From NCBI RefSeq assembly GCF_030687535.1, contig NZ_CP117437.1:3803501-3867500 (forward strand): a stretch of 64,000 nucleotides of DNA. The letters are read 5' to 3'. How positions within the stretch are numbered: position 1 is the stretch's first letter; the number at the start of each line of letters is the position of its first letter. Of this stretch, positions 41,074-49,907 are shown piece after piece. Source of the stretch: Pseudomonas sp. FP2335. GTDB lineage: Bacteria > Pseudomonadota > Gammaproteobacteria > Pseudomonadales > Pseudomonadaceae. The position numbers and the translations under genes were made by a program. The notes beneath the pieces were generated by a model. That model searched no databases. It was not told where the DNA came from and saw nothing but the letters and a program-made list of their open reading frames with translations.

Positions 41074-41189
41074 GAGGGCTCCCCGACAACAACATGGGTT
41101 AGAGACTACCACCGGCTCTAGATCGCGGCGACAGGCCATACCGAAACTTCGTACACTGCCCGCTTCTCCCCATTGATTGGTATTGAACA

Positions 41190-41555
41190 ATGTTGATCAA
41201 AAAGACCCTGACCACCCTCACCCTGCTCGCTTCCCTGCTGGGCGCTTCGGCGGCCTTTGCCCACGCCCACCTGAAAAGCGCCACGCCCGCCGCCGACAGC
41301 ACCGTCGCCGCGCCCGCCGACCTGCGCCTGACCTTCAGCGAAGGCGTCGAAGCCACCTTCACCAAGGTCTCCCTGAGCAAAGACGGCACCGAAGTCGCCA
41401 TCAAGGGCCTGGCAACCCCGGACAAGGACAAAAAAACCCTGGTGGTCACCCCTGCCGCGCCGCTGGCTGCCGGCAACTACAAGGTGGTGTGGAACGCGGT
41501 ATCGGTCGACACCCACAAGAGCAACGGTGAATACAGCTTCAAGGTCGGCCAATAA
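41190..41555 (+). CDS. copC: Periplasmic copper-binding protein CopC
   Basis: The 121-residue product has a signal peptide ending AFA, leaving His as the first mature residue (HAHLKSATPA). That His, with the later VDTHKSNGEY, forms the Cu(II) site of CopC proteins. The Met-rich Cu(I) loop is absent. It is four bases from copD, so the two form an operon. Confidence 0.9.
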   Translation: MLIKKTLTTLTLLASLLGASAAFAHAHLKSATPAADSTVAAPADLRLTFSEGVEATFTKVSLSKDGTEVAIKGLATPDKDKKTLVVTPAAPLAAGNYKVVWNAVSVDTHKSNGEYSFKVGQ

Positions 41556-41558
41556 GCC

Positions 41559-42416
41559 ATGGCGACGCTGTTGGTGCTGTGCCGTTTCGTGCATTTCATT
41601 GCGGTGCTGTTGATGTTCGGGGCCTGCGTGCTCAAGCCCTGGCTGCTCGGCAACGAAGTGCAACCGGTGCTGGACCGGCAACTGCTGCGCGGCACCCGGG
41701 CACTGGCCTGGGTCGCGCTGTTGTCTGGGATCACCTGGCTGCTGCTGATCACCGCCAGCATGGCTGGCAGTTGGGACGCCGCATGGCAACCGACCACCGT
41801 CGAGTTGGTGCTGGGCAAGACGTTTTTTGGCCAGGTGTGGGTGTGGCATCTGCTGCTCAACCTGTTGCTGTTGACCGCATTGATCAAACCCTGGCCGACG
41901 CTGCGCCTGCCGCTGATCGCGTTGCTGCTGGCCACCCTCGCCCCCGTGGGCCATGGCGCCATGCTCGATGGGCTCAGCGGGCGCCTGCTGATCCTCAATC
42001 AGGTGGTGCACCTGGCCTGCGTCGGCGCCTGGCTCGGCGGTTTGTGGGTGCTGGTGTTGATCCTGCGCCAAACCCAGGGCTATGCGCTGGAGCCGATCTT
42101 GCGGCGGTTCAGCGGCGTGGGCTATGGCTTGGTTGCGGGATTGTTGGTGACCGGGTTGATCAACGTTCGCGTGCTGACTGGTCAGCTATGGCCAACGCCG
42201 CTGTTCAGCGGTTTCGCGTTGATTCTGCTGATCAAGGTGATGCTGGTGCTGGGCATGCTCGCCCTGGCGCTGTTGAATCGATTACGAATCGAACGCTGTG
42301 ACGAACGCCAAGGCAGCCTGAAGGCCAGTGTGCTGCTGGAGTGGCTGCTGGGCATTTCAGCGGTCGCCGCCGTGTCCCTCCTCGGCACCCTGCCGCCGAT
42401 GGTCATGACCCAGTAG
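41559..42416 (+). CDS. copD: Copper homeostasis membrane protein CopD
   Basis: The 285-residue product has about eight membrane helices with conserved His in FVHFIAVLLMFG, VWHLLLNL and VVHLACVGAWLGGLWVL. CopD works with CopC to bring copper across the inner membrane or deliver it. The start lies three bases after the copC stop. Confidence 0.9.
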   Translation: MATLLVLCRFVHFIAVLLMFGACVLKPWLLGNEVQPVLDRQLLRGTRALAWVALLSGITWLLLITASMAGSWDAAWQPTTVELVLGKTFFGQVWVWHLLLNLLLLTALIKPWPTLRLPLIALLLATLAPVGHGAMLDGLSGRLLILNQVVHLACVGAWLGGLWVLVLILRQTQGYALEPILRRFSGVGYGLVAGLLVTGLINVRVLTGQLWPTPLFSGFALILLIKVMLVLGMLALALLNRLRIERCDERQGSLKASVLLEWLLGISAVAAVSLLGTLPPMVMTQ

Positions 42417-42442
42417 CCCCCTCAAGTCGAACATCAATCAAA

Positions 42443-42549
42443 ATGTGGAAGCGGGCTTGTGTGGGAGCGGGCTTGCTCGCGAATACGGTGGATCAGCCAA
42501 TACACCTGTAACTGACACACCGCTTTCGCGAGCAAGCCCGCTCCCACAC
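42443..42549. repeat. REP pair (REPIN), copy 4
   Basis: Arms GTGGGAGCGGGCTTGCTCGC and inverse around TACACCTGTAACTGACA, with an extra partial arm (ATGTGGAAGCGGGCTTGT) on the left. Confidence 0.9.
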
Positions 42550-42645
42550 TTGAACCGTGCCCATTCTATAAACGGTGGCGAGCCAGGTCATCGTATAACT
42601 TCTGATTGACAACCCCCACAAACCACGCAAATACTCAGCTCAATG

Positions 42646-42666
42646 TTGTACGACGACGTACGACAA
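42646..42666. promoter_or_regulatory. Candidate operator before the OprD porin gene
   Basis: TTGTACGACGACGTACGACA ends in TACGACAA, which is also found upstream of the uronate dehydrogenase gene at 44180-44187. Both resemble half of the palindrome TTGTCGTACGACAA expected of a GntR-type regulator. No such regulator gene is in the window. Confidence 0.45.
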
Positions 42667-42699
42667 ATAATAAAAACAACAAAGCAAGGGAGCTCCACT

Positions 42700-43962
42700 G
42701 TGAGTCAATTCGCCCGCAATTCCTGCGTACGCCTGGGCCTTGTCAGCCTCGGCAGCCTGATCGTCACCCTGCCCCTCGGCGCCCACGCCGACGGCTTTCT
42801 CGATGACGCCAAGGCCACGCTCAACCTGCGCAACGCCTACTTCAACCGCAACTTCACCAACCCGAGCAACCCCCAGGCCAAGGCGCAAGAGTGGACGCAG
42901 AACTTCATTCTCGACGCCAAGTCCGGCTTCACCCAAGGTACCGTGGGCTTTGGCATTGACGTGCTGGGCCTGTACTCGCAGAAGCTCGACGGCGGCAAAG
43001 GCACGGGTGGCACCCAATTGTTGCCGATCCACAGCGACGGCCGCCCGGCAGACAACTTCGGACGCCTGGGCGTGGCGCTGAAAACCCGCTTGTCGAAGAC
43101 CGAACTGAAGGTCGGCGAATGGATGCCGGTGCTGCCGATCCTGCGCTCCGACGACGGCCGCTCCCTGCCCCAGACCTTTCGTGGCGGCCAGCTCACCTCC
43201 AATGAAATCGCCGGCCTGACCCTCTACGGCGGCCAGTTCCGTGGCAACAGCCCACGCAACGACGCGAGCATGGAAGACATGTTCATGAACGGCAAAGCCG
43301 CGTTCACCTCCGATCGTTTCAACTTCGGCGGCGCCGAATACAGCTTCAACGAAAAGCGCACCCAGGTCGGCCTGTGGTACGCCGAACTCAGCGACATCTA
43401 CCAGCAACAGTACCTCAACCTCACGCACAGCCAGCCCGTAGGCGACTGGACCTTGGGCGCCAACCTCGGTTTCTTCACCGGCAAGGAAGACGGCAGCGCC
43501 CTGGCTGGCGACCTCGACAACAAGACCGCTTTCGCCCTGCTCTCGGCACGCTACGGCGGCAACACCTTCTATGTGGGCCTGCAGAAACTCACCGGCGACA
43601 GCGCCTGGATGAAGATCAACGGCACCAGCGGCGGCACCCTGGCCAACGACAGCTACAACGCCAGCTACGACAACGCCAAGGAAAAGTCCTGGCAGGTGCG
43701 GCACGACTTCAACTTCGTGGTGCTTGGCGTGCCGGGGCTGACGCTGATGAATCGCTACATCAGTGGCAGTAACGTGCACACCGGAACGATCACCGACGGC
43801 AAGGAATGGGGCCGCGAGTCGGAACTGGCCTACACCGTGCAAAGTGGCGCGCTGAAGAACCTGAACGTGAAATGGCGAAACTCGACCATGCGTCGCGACT
43901 TCAGCAACAATGAGTTCGACGAGAACCGACTCTTCATCAGCTACCCGATTTCACTGCTGTAA
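42700..43962 (+). CDS. OprD family outer-membrane porin
   Basis: The 420-residue product has a signal peptide (cleaved after GAHA) and the OprD pattern of alternating beta strands and loops (ATLNLRNAYFNRNF, TQGTVGFGIDVLGLYSQKLDGG, a C-terminal strand ending RLFISYPISLL). Such channels admit a single class of small substrate. The start is GTG at 42700 with GGGAG upstream. Its place before a uronate dehydrogenase suggests uptake of galacturonate/glucuronate or their oligomers. Confidence 0.9.
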   Translation: MSQFARNSCVRLGLVSLGSLIVTLPLGAHADGFLDDAKATLNLRNAYFNRNFTNPSNPQAKAQEWTQNFILDAKSGFTQGTVGFGIDVLGLYSQKLDGGKGTGGTQLLPIHSDGRPADNFGRLGVALKTRLSKTELKVGEWMPVLPILRSDDGRSLPQTFRGGQLTSNEIAGLTLYGGQFRGNSPRNDASMEDMFMNGKAAFTSDRFNFGGAEYSFNEKRTQVGLWYAELSDIYQQQYLNLTHSQPVGDWTLGANLGFFTGKEDGSALAGDLDNKTAFALLSARYGGNTFYVGLQKLTGDSAWMKINGTSGGTLANDSYNASYDNAKEKSWQVRHDFNFVVLGVPGLTLMNRYISGSNVHTGTITDGKEWGRESELAYTVQSGALKNLNVKWRNSTMRRDFSNNEFDENRLFISYPISLL

Positions 43963-44004
43963 ACATTCACGTCGAACCCGCCTGTGCAGCCAACGCAAAT
44001 CCCC

Positions 44005-44110
44005 CTGTGGGAGCGGGCTTGCTCGCGAAAGCGGTGGATCAGTCAGCACACCTGTAACTGACACACCGCTTTCGCGAGCAAGCCCGCTCCCACACAAGCT
44101 CGCTCCCACA
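44005..44110. repeat. REP pair (REPIN), copy 5
   Basis: Arms CTGTGGGAGCGGGCTTGCTC and inverse around CACACCTGTAACTGACAC, followed by a partial arm (AAGCTCGCTCCCACA). Middle sequence closely matches copy 4. Confidence 0.9.
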
Positions 44111-44173
44111 CTTGAATTGCATTCGCCGCAAGGAGCGTTGACAAGCCGGGGAATCTGTAACGATACTTTGGCC

Positions 44174-44187
44174 TAGTCATACGACAA
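44174..44187. promoter_or_regulatory. Candidate operator before the uronate dehydrogenase gene
   Basis: TAGTCATACGACAA matches the palindrome TTGTCGTACGACAA at 12 of 14 positions and shares TACGACAA with the site before the porin gene. It lies 24 bases before the ATG. Confidence 0.5.
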
Positions 44188-44210
44188 CCTACAACAACAA
44201 TGGAACGCCC

Positions 44211-45029
44211 ATGACCACGACCACTCCCGCTCCCTTCAACCGCCTGCTGCTCACTGGTGCCGCCGGTGGCCTGGGCAAAGTCCTGCGTGAACGCCTGCGC
44301 CCTTATGCCCGCGTACTGCGCCTGTCGGACATCGCCGAGATGGCCCCGGCCGCTGACGACGCCGAAGAAGTCCAACCCTGCGACCTCGCCGACAAACAAG
44401 CCGTGCACCGGTTGGTGGAAGGCGTCGACGCCATCCTGCACTTTGGCGGTGTATCGGTGGAGCGTTCCTTTGAAGAGGTCCTCGGCGCCAACATCAGCGG
44501 GATTTTCCATATCTACGAAGCTGCACGTCGGCATGGGGTCAAACGTGTGATCTTCGCCAGTTCCAACCACGTGATCGGCTTTCACAAACAAGGTGAAATC
44601 CTCGACGCCCATTCGCCCCGTCGCCCGGACAGCTACTACGGCCTGTCCAAGTCCTACGGCGAGGACATGGCCAGTTTCTACTTCGATCGCTACGGCATCC
44701 AGACCGTGAGCATCCGCATCGGCTCGTCGTTCCCGCAACCGCAGAACCGCCGCATGATGCACACCTGGCTAAGCTTCGATGACCTGACCCAACTGCTCGA
44801 ACGCGCGCTGTACACGCCAGACGTCGGCCACACCGTGGTCTACGGCATGTCGGATAACCTCGACACCTGGTGGGACAACCGCTACGCCGCACACCTGGGC
44901 TACGCGCCCAAGGATAACTCCGAAGTGTTCCGCGCCCAGGTCGAAGCCCTGCCACCAGTGGCCGCCGATGATCCGGCCAAGGTCTACCAGGGCGGCGCCT
45001 TCTGCGCGGCCGGGCCGTTCGGGGACTGA
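44211..45029 (+). CDS. udh: NAD-dependent uronate dehydrogenase
   Basis: The 272-residue extended short-chain dehydrogenase has the NAD motif TGAAGGLG (G16, G19, G22) and the catalytic Y143-GLS-K147, with Ser in FASSNHVIG. Uronate dehydrogenases of pseudomonads oxidise glucuronate and galacturonate to the aldarolactones; the sequence reads like that family (HTWLSFDDLTQLLERAL). It heads the group with the lactonase and epimerase. Confidence 0.88.
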   Translation: MTTTTPAPFNRLLLTGAAGGLGKVLRERLRPYARVLRLSDIAEMAPAADDAEEVQPCDLADKQAVHRLVEGVDAILHFGGVSVERSFEEVLGANISGIFHIYEAARRHGVKRVIFASSNHVIGFHKQGEILDAHSPRRPDSYYGLSKSYGEDMASFYFDRYGIQTVSIRIGSSFPQPQNRRMMHTWLSFDDLTQLLERALYTPDVGHTVVYGMSDNLDTWWDNRYAAHLGYAPKDNSEVFRAQVEALPPVAADDPAKVYQGGAFCAAGPFGD

Positions 45030-45032
45030 CCC

Positions 45033-45908
45033 ATGAGTGCAGAACTGATTGTCAACGCCCGCAACGTCGTAGGCGAATGCCCGGTGTGGGTGCCCGCAGA
45101 AAACGCACTGTACTGGGTGGACATCCCCCACGGCGGCCTGCAACGCTGGAGCGCCGCCAGCGGCCACATCGCCGCCTGGAAAGCCCCGCAGATGCTCGCC
45201 TGCATTGCCCGCACGACGGCGGGCAACTGGGTCGCCGGCATGGAAAGCGGCTTTTTCCAGCTCACCGCGCACAACGACGGCAGCCTCGACAGCACGCCCT
45301 TGGCCCGCGTCGAACACCCCCGCGCGGACATGCGCCTGAACGATGGCCGCTGTGATCGCCAGGGCCGCTTCTGGGCCGGCAGCATGGTGCTGGACATGGG
45401 CTTGAATGCGGCCGCAGGCATTCTGTATCGGTACACCGCTGGCCAGGCGCCCCATGCCGAACTGGACGGTTTCATCACCCTCAACGGCCTGGCCTTCAGC
45501 CCCGATGGGCGCACGATGTACGCCTCGGACTCTCACCCGTTGGTGCAACAGATCTGGGTATTCGACTACGACATCGACAGCGGCACGCCATCCAACCGCC
45601 GCCTATTCGTGGACATGCACCAGCACCCCGGCCGCCCCGACGGCGCCGCAGTGGACGCCGACGGTTGCTACTGGATCTGCGCCAACGACGCCGGGCTGAT
45701 CCACCGTTTCACCCCCGACGGACGCCTCGACCGCTCCCTCAGCGTCCCGGTGAAAAAGCCCACCATGTGCGCCTTTGGCGGCAGCCGGTTGGACACACTG
45801 TTCGTCACCTCGATCCGCGATGATCCGAGCGAACAGTCGCTGTCGGGTGGCGTGTTTGCCCTCAATCCTGGCGTGCAGGGTTTGCCCGAGCCGACTTTCA
45901 CCCTCTGA
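45033..45908 (+). CDS. SMP-30/gluconolactonase family lactonase
   Basis: The 291-residue six-bladed propeller has the metal sites of the SMP-30 family: Glu15 (NVVGECPVW), the Asn/Asp in RLNDGRCDRQGRFWAGS and Asp in DGAAVDADGCYW. It would open the aldarolactone made by uronate dehydrogenase. The start is three bases past the udh stop. Confidence 0.88.
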   Translation: MSAELIVNARNVVGECPVWVPAENALYWVDIPHGGLQRWSAASGHIAAWKAPQMLACIARTTAGNWVAGMESGFFQLTAHNDGSLDSTPLARVEHPRADMRLNDGRCDRQGRFWAGSMVLDMGLNAAAGILYRYTAGQAPHAELDGFITLNGLAFSPDGRTMYASDSHPLVQQIWVFDYDIDSGTPSNRRLFVDMHQHPGRPDGAAVDADGCYWICANDAGLIHRFTPDGRLDRSLSVPVKKPTMCAFGGSRLDTLFVTSIRDDPSEQSLSGGVFALNPGVQGLPEPTFTL

Positions 45909-45921
45909 CGGGACAGCCCTG

Positions 45922-46815
45922 ATGATCGAACTCAAAGACGCCCTCACCCACCTCACCCTGGCCCCCGCCATCGGCGGCAGCATCGTCAACTGGCAGGTCA
46001 TCGCCACCGGCCAGCCATTGTTGCGCCACAGCGATGAGCACGCCGTGAACAGCGGCCTGCCGGGCAAACTGGGCTGCTACCCACTCGCGCCCTGGTCCAA
46101 CCGCATCGCGGCAGGCGGCTTCAACAACCCCGACGGCTGGCTGGCCCTGCAACCCAACAGCCGCACCGACCCGTTGCCGATCCACGGTTCGGCGTGGCAG
46201 CAGGCGTGGCAGGTGGTCAGCCAGTCGGCGGATGAAGTGGTGATGCAGGTGTTGTGCGACACACCGTTCGCCTATCGCGCCGAGCAACGCTTTGGCTTGC
46301 GGGACGGTGAGTTGAACATCGCGTTAACGGTCACGCACCTGGCCGAGAAAGCCGCGTGGCATGGGTTGGGACTGCATCCGTATTTGCCCCGCACACCCGG
46401 CACGCGGTTGCAGGCCAAGGCTTCGCAGGTGTGGCTCAGTGATGCGGCGAAACTGCCCACGGGCCTGGCGCCGGTGCCAGTGGATTGGGATTTCCAACAG
46501 TTGAAAGGCCTGCCCGACGGCCTGGTCGACAACGGCTTCTGTCACTGGGATGGGCAGTGCCGCATCGAGCAACCGGACCTGGGTTACGCCCTGGAATGCC
46601 AGGCCAGCGGCGCCGATTACTTCCTGCTCTACTGCCCGCCGGGGTTGGAGTTCTTTTGCATCGAGCCGGTAAGCCACCCGGTGAATGCCCATCATCTGCC
46701 CGGCAAGCCGGGGTTAAAGTTGCTGGAACAAAACCAGTCGGCACATCTGTCATTCAAGCTGAAATACCTTCCAACTGTGGGAGCGGGCTTGCTCGCGAAT
46801 ACGGTGGCGCAGTAA
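45922..46815 (+). CDS. Aldose 1-epimerase (mutarotase) family protein with a REP-encoded C-terminus
   Basis: The 297-residue mutarotase-like protein has galactose mutarotase landmarks: GCYPLAPWSNRI near the start, IHGSAWQQAW with the catalytic His, and a terminal HHLPGKPGLKLLEQNQ. It would speed interconversion of uronate anomers. The last dozen residues (VGAGLLANTVAQ) are read from the left arm of a REP pair, so the original stop was probably lost and the gene extended. Thirteen bases separate it from the lactonase gene. Confidence 0.88.
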   Translation: MIELKDALTHLTLAPAIGGSIVNWQVIATGQPLLRHSDEHAVNSGLPGKLGCYPLAPWSNRIAAGGFNNPDGWLALQPNSRTDPLPIHGSAWQQAWQVVSQSADEVVMQVLCDTPFAYRAEQRFGLRDGELNIALTVTHLAEKAAWHGLGLHPYLPRTPGTRLQAKASQVWLSDAAKLPTGLAPVPVDWDFQQLKGLPDGLVDNGFCHWDGQCRIEQPDLGYALECQASGADYFLLYCPPGLEFFCIEPVSHPVNAHHLPGKPGLKLLEQNQSAHLSFKLKYLPTVGAGLLANTVAQ

Positions 46816-46866
46816 CTCATTCAGCGCCTGGCACACCGCTTTCGCGAGCAAGCCCGCTTCCACAGT
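46774..46866. repeat. REP pair (REPIN), copy 6, overlapping a gene end
   Basis: Left arm ACTGTGGGAGCGGGCTTGCT lies within the epimerase coding frame; the right arm (GCGAGCAAGCCCGCTTCCAC) has one base change that weakens the pairing. Confidence 0.9.
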
Positions 46867-46888
46867 TTTGATCGCTGTTGTGTCAGTG

Positions 46889-48034
46889 TCACGGTGGGCT
46901 GTTTTTGAGGCGCCCTGCGGTGTCGATACTGACCACCACGGACAACCCCGGCCTCAGCCGTTCGCTCTCGGCCTGATCCGCATCCACCGTAATCCGCACC
47001 GGCACCCGCTGGGCAATTTTCACGAAGTTGCCGGTGGCATTGTCTGCCTGCAACAGGCTGAACTCCGACCCGGTGGCCGGTGAAATATGCTGCACCGTGC
47101 CATGAAACTTGCGGTGGTTCAGTGCATCCACGGTGAACGTCACAGGTTGCCCCACCTGCACGTTGTCCATCTGGGTTTCCTTCATGTTTGCGATCACCCA
47201 CAACTGCGGCGGCACCAGTGCCATCAGTTGCGCGCCGGAGTTGACGTAGGCCCCCAGGCGCACGCCAATCTGCCCCAGCTGGCCGTCACGTGGTGCGGTG
47301 ATGCGCGTGTTCGACAGGTCGATCCGCGCCAGTTCCACCGCCGCATCCGCACTCGCCACCGCCGCTTCCAGGGAACCGCGATTGACGATCACCGTCTGTA
47401 AATCCTGCCGCGCGATTTCCAGGCTCGCCTGGGCCTGGGCCACCGCCGCGAGGGTCTGCGCGTTCGCGGCACGGGTCACGTCCAGCTCGCGCCGGGACAC
47501 CGAACCATCGCTGATCAGCTCTTCATTGCGGCGCAAATCCGCGGTGCTCTTGCGCGCCTGCGCCTCACTGTCCGCCAACGCCGCCTGGCGCAGCTTGATG
47601 GTGGCTTCGGCGCTGTTGCGCTGCTGCACCACGTTGGCCAGCGACGCCTTCTGCACCGCCAACTGTGCCAGCGCCTGGTCGAGGCGCTGTTTGTAGATGC
47701 GATCATCCAGGCGCACCAGCAGGTCGCCGGTCTTTACGTATTGGAAGTCCTGCACCGGGACTTCAAACACGTAGCCGCTGAGCTGCGGCCCGATGATCGT
47801 GACCTGCCCGCGCACCAGGGCGTTTTCGGTGGTTTCCACTGCACTGCTGAACGGCGGCAGTTGCCAGGCGTAAAGCACGATCAGCACGCCGACAATGGCA
47901 ATCGCGGCAAAGCCCAGGGACGAGATGATCCGCACCCGCAGCGGGCGCAGTTCGGTGGGCACCGCGCCCGGCGGCGTGCTGCCTTCGGGGGTGGCGGCGA
48001 TGGCGGTGGTGGTCGTGGTTGAAGGTTCGGTCAT
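46889..48034 (-). CDS. EmrA/HlyD family membrane fusion protein
   Basis: The 381-residue adaptor has a cytoplasmic Thr/Pro-rich N-tail, one membrane helix (GFAAIAIVGVLIVLYAW), biotinyl-lipoyl-like halves (VRGQVTIIGPQLSGYVFEVPVQ and ITAPRDGQLGQIGVRLGAYV), and a long helical hairpin. It partners the MFS pump encoded upstream; the ATG at 48034 overlaps that gene's stop by four bases (ATGA). Confidence 0.9.
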   Translation of the reverse strand: MTEPSTTTTTAIAATPEGSTPPGAVPTELRPLRVRIISSLGFAAIAIVGVLIVLYAWQLPPFSSAVETTENALVRGQVTIIGPQLSGYVFEVPVQDFQYVKTGDLLVRLDDRIYKQRLDQALAQLAVQKASLANVVQQRNSAEATIKLRQAALADSEAQARKSTADLRRNEELISDGSVSRRELDVTRAANAQTLAAVAQAQASLEIARQDLQTVIVNRGSLEAAVASADAAVELARIDLSNTRITAPRDGQLGQIGVRLGAYVNSGAQLMALVPPQLWVIANMKETQMDNVQVGQPVTFTVDALNHRKFHGTVQHISPATGSEFSLLQADNATGNFVKIAQRVPVRITVDADQAESERLRPGLSVVVSIDTAGRLKNSPP

Positions 48035-49674
48035 GTAGGTGCGCCGCTGGGTTGAACGGGAGTGGCTGCTCGAGTGGTACTCATCAGCCACAGACTGCGG
48101 ATAAAGATCCAGATCATGGTCAGCATCGCGATGATCGCGATCAGCATGAACACATCGTTGTAAGCCATCACATTCGCCTCACGGGTGGCCGCCGTCGCGA
48201 GACTGCGGATGCCCATGAGGTTGCGCAACTCGGGGTCGGCGATCACACCACCGTAGGCCGAGCCACCGCTCGCCACCCGCGCGGCCACACGCGGGTCCAG
48301 CAGGGTCAGGTGTTCGACGATCATGCTCGAATGAAACTTCTCGCGCACGATCTGGAACGTACCCAGCAGCGCCGCGCCGATAAGGCCGCCGAGGTTCTGG
48401 CAAATGCCGAACATCACTGAAAAACTCACCAGATTGCGCGGGTTGGCCAGCACGTTCTTGGTGCCCAGCACCATGGTCGGCCCAAGGAAGAACGTGCCGC
48501 CGAAGCCTAGTAGGAACTGGCTGATGTACAGGTTCTGCGGGCGGGTCAGGGTGCTGGAGAAACTGTCCATCACCGAACCTGTGGCCATCAACGCCAGGGA
48601 AATCACCAGAGGCATCAGCAGATGCGCCGGGTTGATCGTCAACGCGCTGACCGCAAGCCCGGCAATCGCCCCGGCCAGCATCACCAGGTACAACGTGTGC
48701 ATTTGCTGGTAGCTCATGTTCAGCACCTGCATGAACCCCACGGCGCCGGTGGACTGCTCGGACAGCACCATACGGATCAGGATCACCGCCAACGCCAGCC
48801 GGATCATCACCCCGCTGCCCAGCCAGCGGGTCATCAGCATCGGGTTGGCGCGGTTATGCTCGATGGCCAGGCCAGCCATGATCAATACCAGGGAACACGC
48901 CGAGGCGACGCCGATCCACGGCGCTTCCAGCCACCAGTCGATCCGGCCCAGGGACAGCACCGCACACAGCAGGGCCACGCCGCTGGCCAAGAGGGCGAAG
49001 GTCAGGAAGTCGAGTTTTTCGAAGGTCTTGAAACGATCACCAGGCGGCAACTTGAGCAGGAACACACAGCCCAGGCAGATCAGCGCCAGGCCCAGTTCGA
49101 ACAGGTACAAGCCGCGCCATTCGGCAATTTGCAGCAAGTCCTCGGAGAACAACCGCGCCAGCGGCAACGCCAGTTGTGCCGTGCCCAGGCCCAGCACCAG
49201 GGATTTCAAACGCCACTTGGCCGGGAAGGCCTGGATCATGTAATACAAGCCCAACGAACTCAGTGCCGCGCCGACCATGCCGTGGGCCGCCCGCACCGCA
49301 ATCGCCGAACTGAGGTCGTTGACGAACAAGTGCCCGAAGGTCACCAGCGCGTACAGCACCAGGAACACCTCGGTAAACGCACGCAGGCCGAACTGCTGGC
49401 GGAACTTCACCAGCAACAGGTTCATGCACACGTTGGTCATCACATAGGCGGCGGGCAGCCAGGCCATTTCCGCAGTGGTCGCACCGAGGGCGCCTTGCAG
49501 GTATTGCAGGTTGGCGATGACCAGCGCGTTGCCCAAGCCGCCGGTGATTGCCACCAGCACGCCGACCAGTGCGAACAGCCAGCGCTTGGGCGTCGGGTGC
49601 AACGGGGTGGACGGCGAACCGGGCAGGCTCGGCCGCTCGTGGGGCTGCCAGGTGCGGGGGGTGTATTTGTCCAT
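48031..49674 (-). CDS. EmrB-type MFS efflux pump (DHA2-like)
   Basis: The 547-residue product has about 14 membrane helices, the typical DHA2 size. It pairs with the EmrA-like adaptor, forming a two-part pump that would use a TolC-like channel from elsewhere. Signature stretches include AAYVMTNVCMNLLLVKFRQQFG and FLLGFGGTFFLGPTMV. The substrate is unknown. Confidence 0.9.
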   Translation of the reverse strand: MDKYTPRTWQPHERPSLPGSPSTPLHPTPKRWLFALVGVLVAITGGLGNALVIANLQYLQGALGATTAEMAWLPAAYVMTNVCMNLLLVKFRQQFGLRAFTEVFLVLYALVTFGHLFVNDLSSAIAVRAAHGMVGAALSSLGLYYMIQAFPAKWRLKSLVLGLGTAQLALPLARLFSEDLLQIAEWRGLYLFELGLALICLGCVFLLKLPPGDRFKTFEKLDFLTFALLASGVALLCAVLSLGRIDWWLEAPWIGVASACSLVLIMAGLAIEHNRANPMLMTRWLGSGVMIRLALAVILIRMVLSEQSTGAVGFMQVLNMSYQQMHTLYLVMLAGAIAGLAVSALTINPAHLLMPLVISLALMATGSVMDSFSSTLTRPQNLYISQFLLGFGGTFFLGPTMVLGTKNVLANPRNLVSFSVMFGICQNLGGLIGAALLGTFQIVREKFHSSMIVEHLTLLDPRVAARVASGGSAYGGVIADPELRNLMGIRSLATAATREANVMAYNDVFMLIAIIAMLTMIWIFIRSLWLMSTTRAATPVQPSGAPT

Positions 49675-49778
49675 TCGACGACTCAGGTAAACCGGTACTC
49701 AGAGACAGTAAACCTGAGCGAAGTTCATCTTGCCATCGAGAAGGTACAAATGATGACTGAAGTGTGCGCCGGAAAAAA

Positions 49779-49886
49779 TGTGGGAGCAGGCTTGTGTGGG
49801 AGCGGGCTTGCTCGCGAATGCGGTGGATCAGTCACTACATTTGCTGACTGACACTGCGCATTCGCGAGCAAGCCCGCTCCCACATT
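49779..49886. repeat. REP pair (REPIN), copy 7
   Basis: An arm GTGTGGGAGCGGGCTTGCTC with its inverse (GCATTCGCGAGCAAGCCCGC) around a 35-base middle, plus a partial arm on the left. Between the EmrB-like and SLC13 genes. Confidence 0.9.
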
Positions 49887-49907
49887 GGATCTGCGGCCTG
49901 TTCTGAG

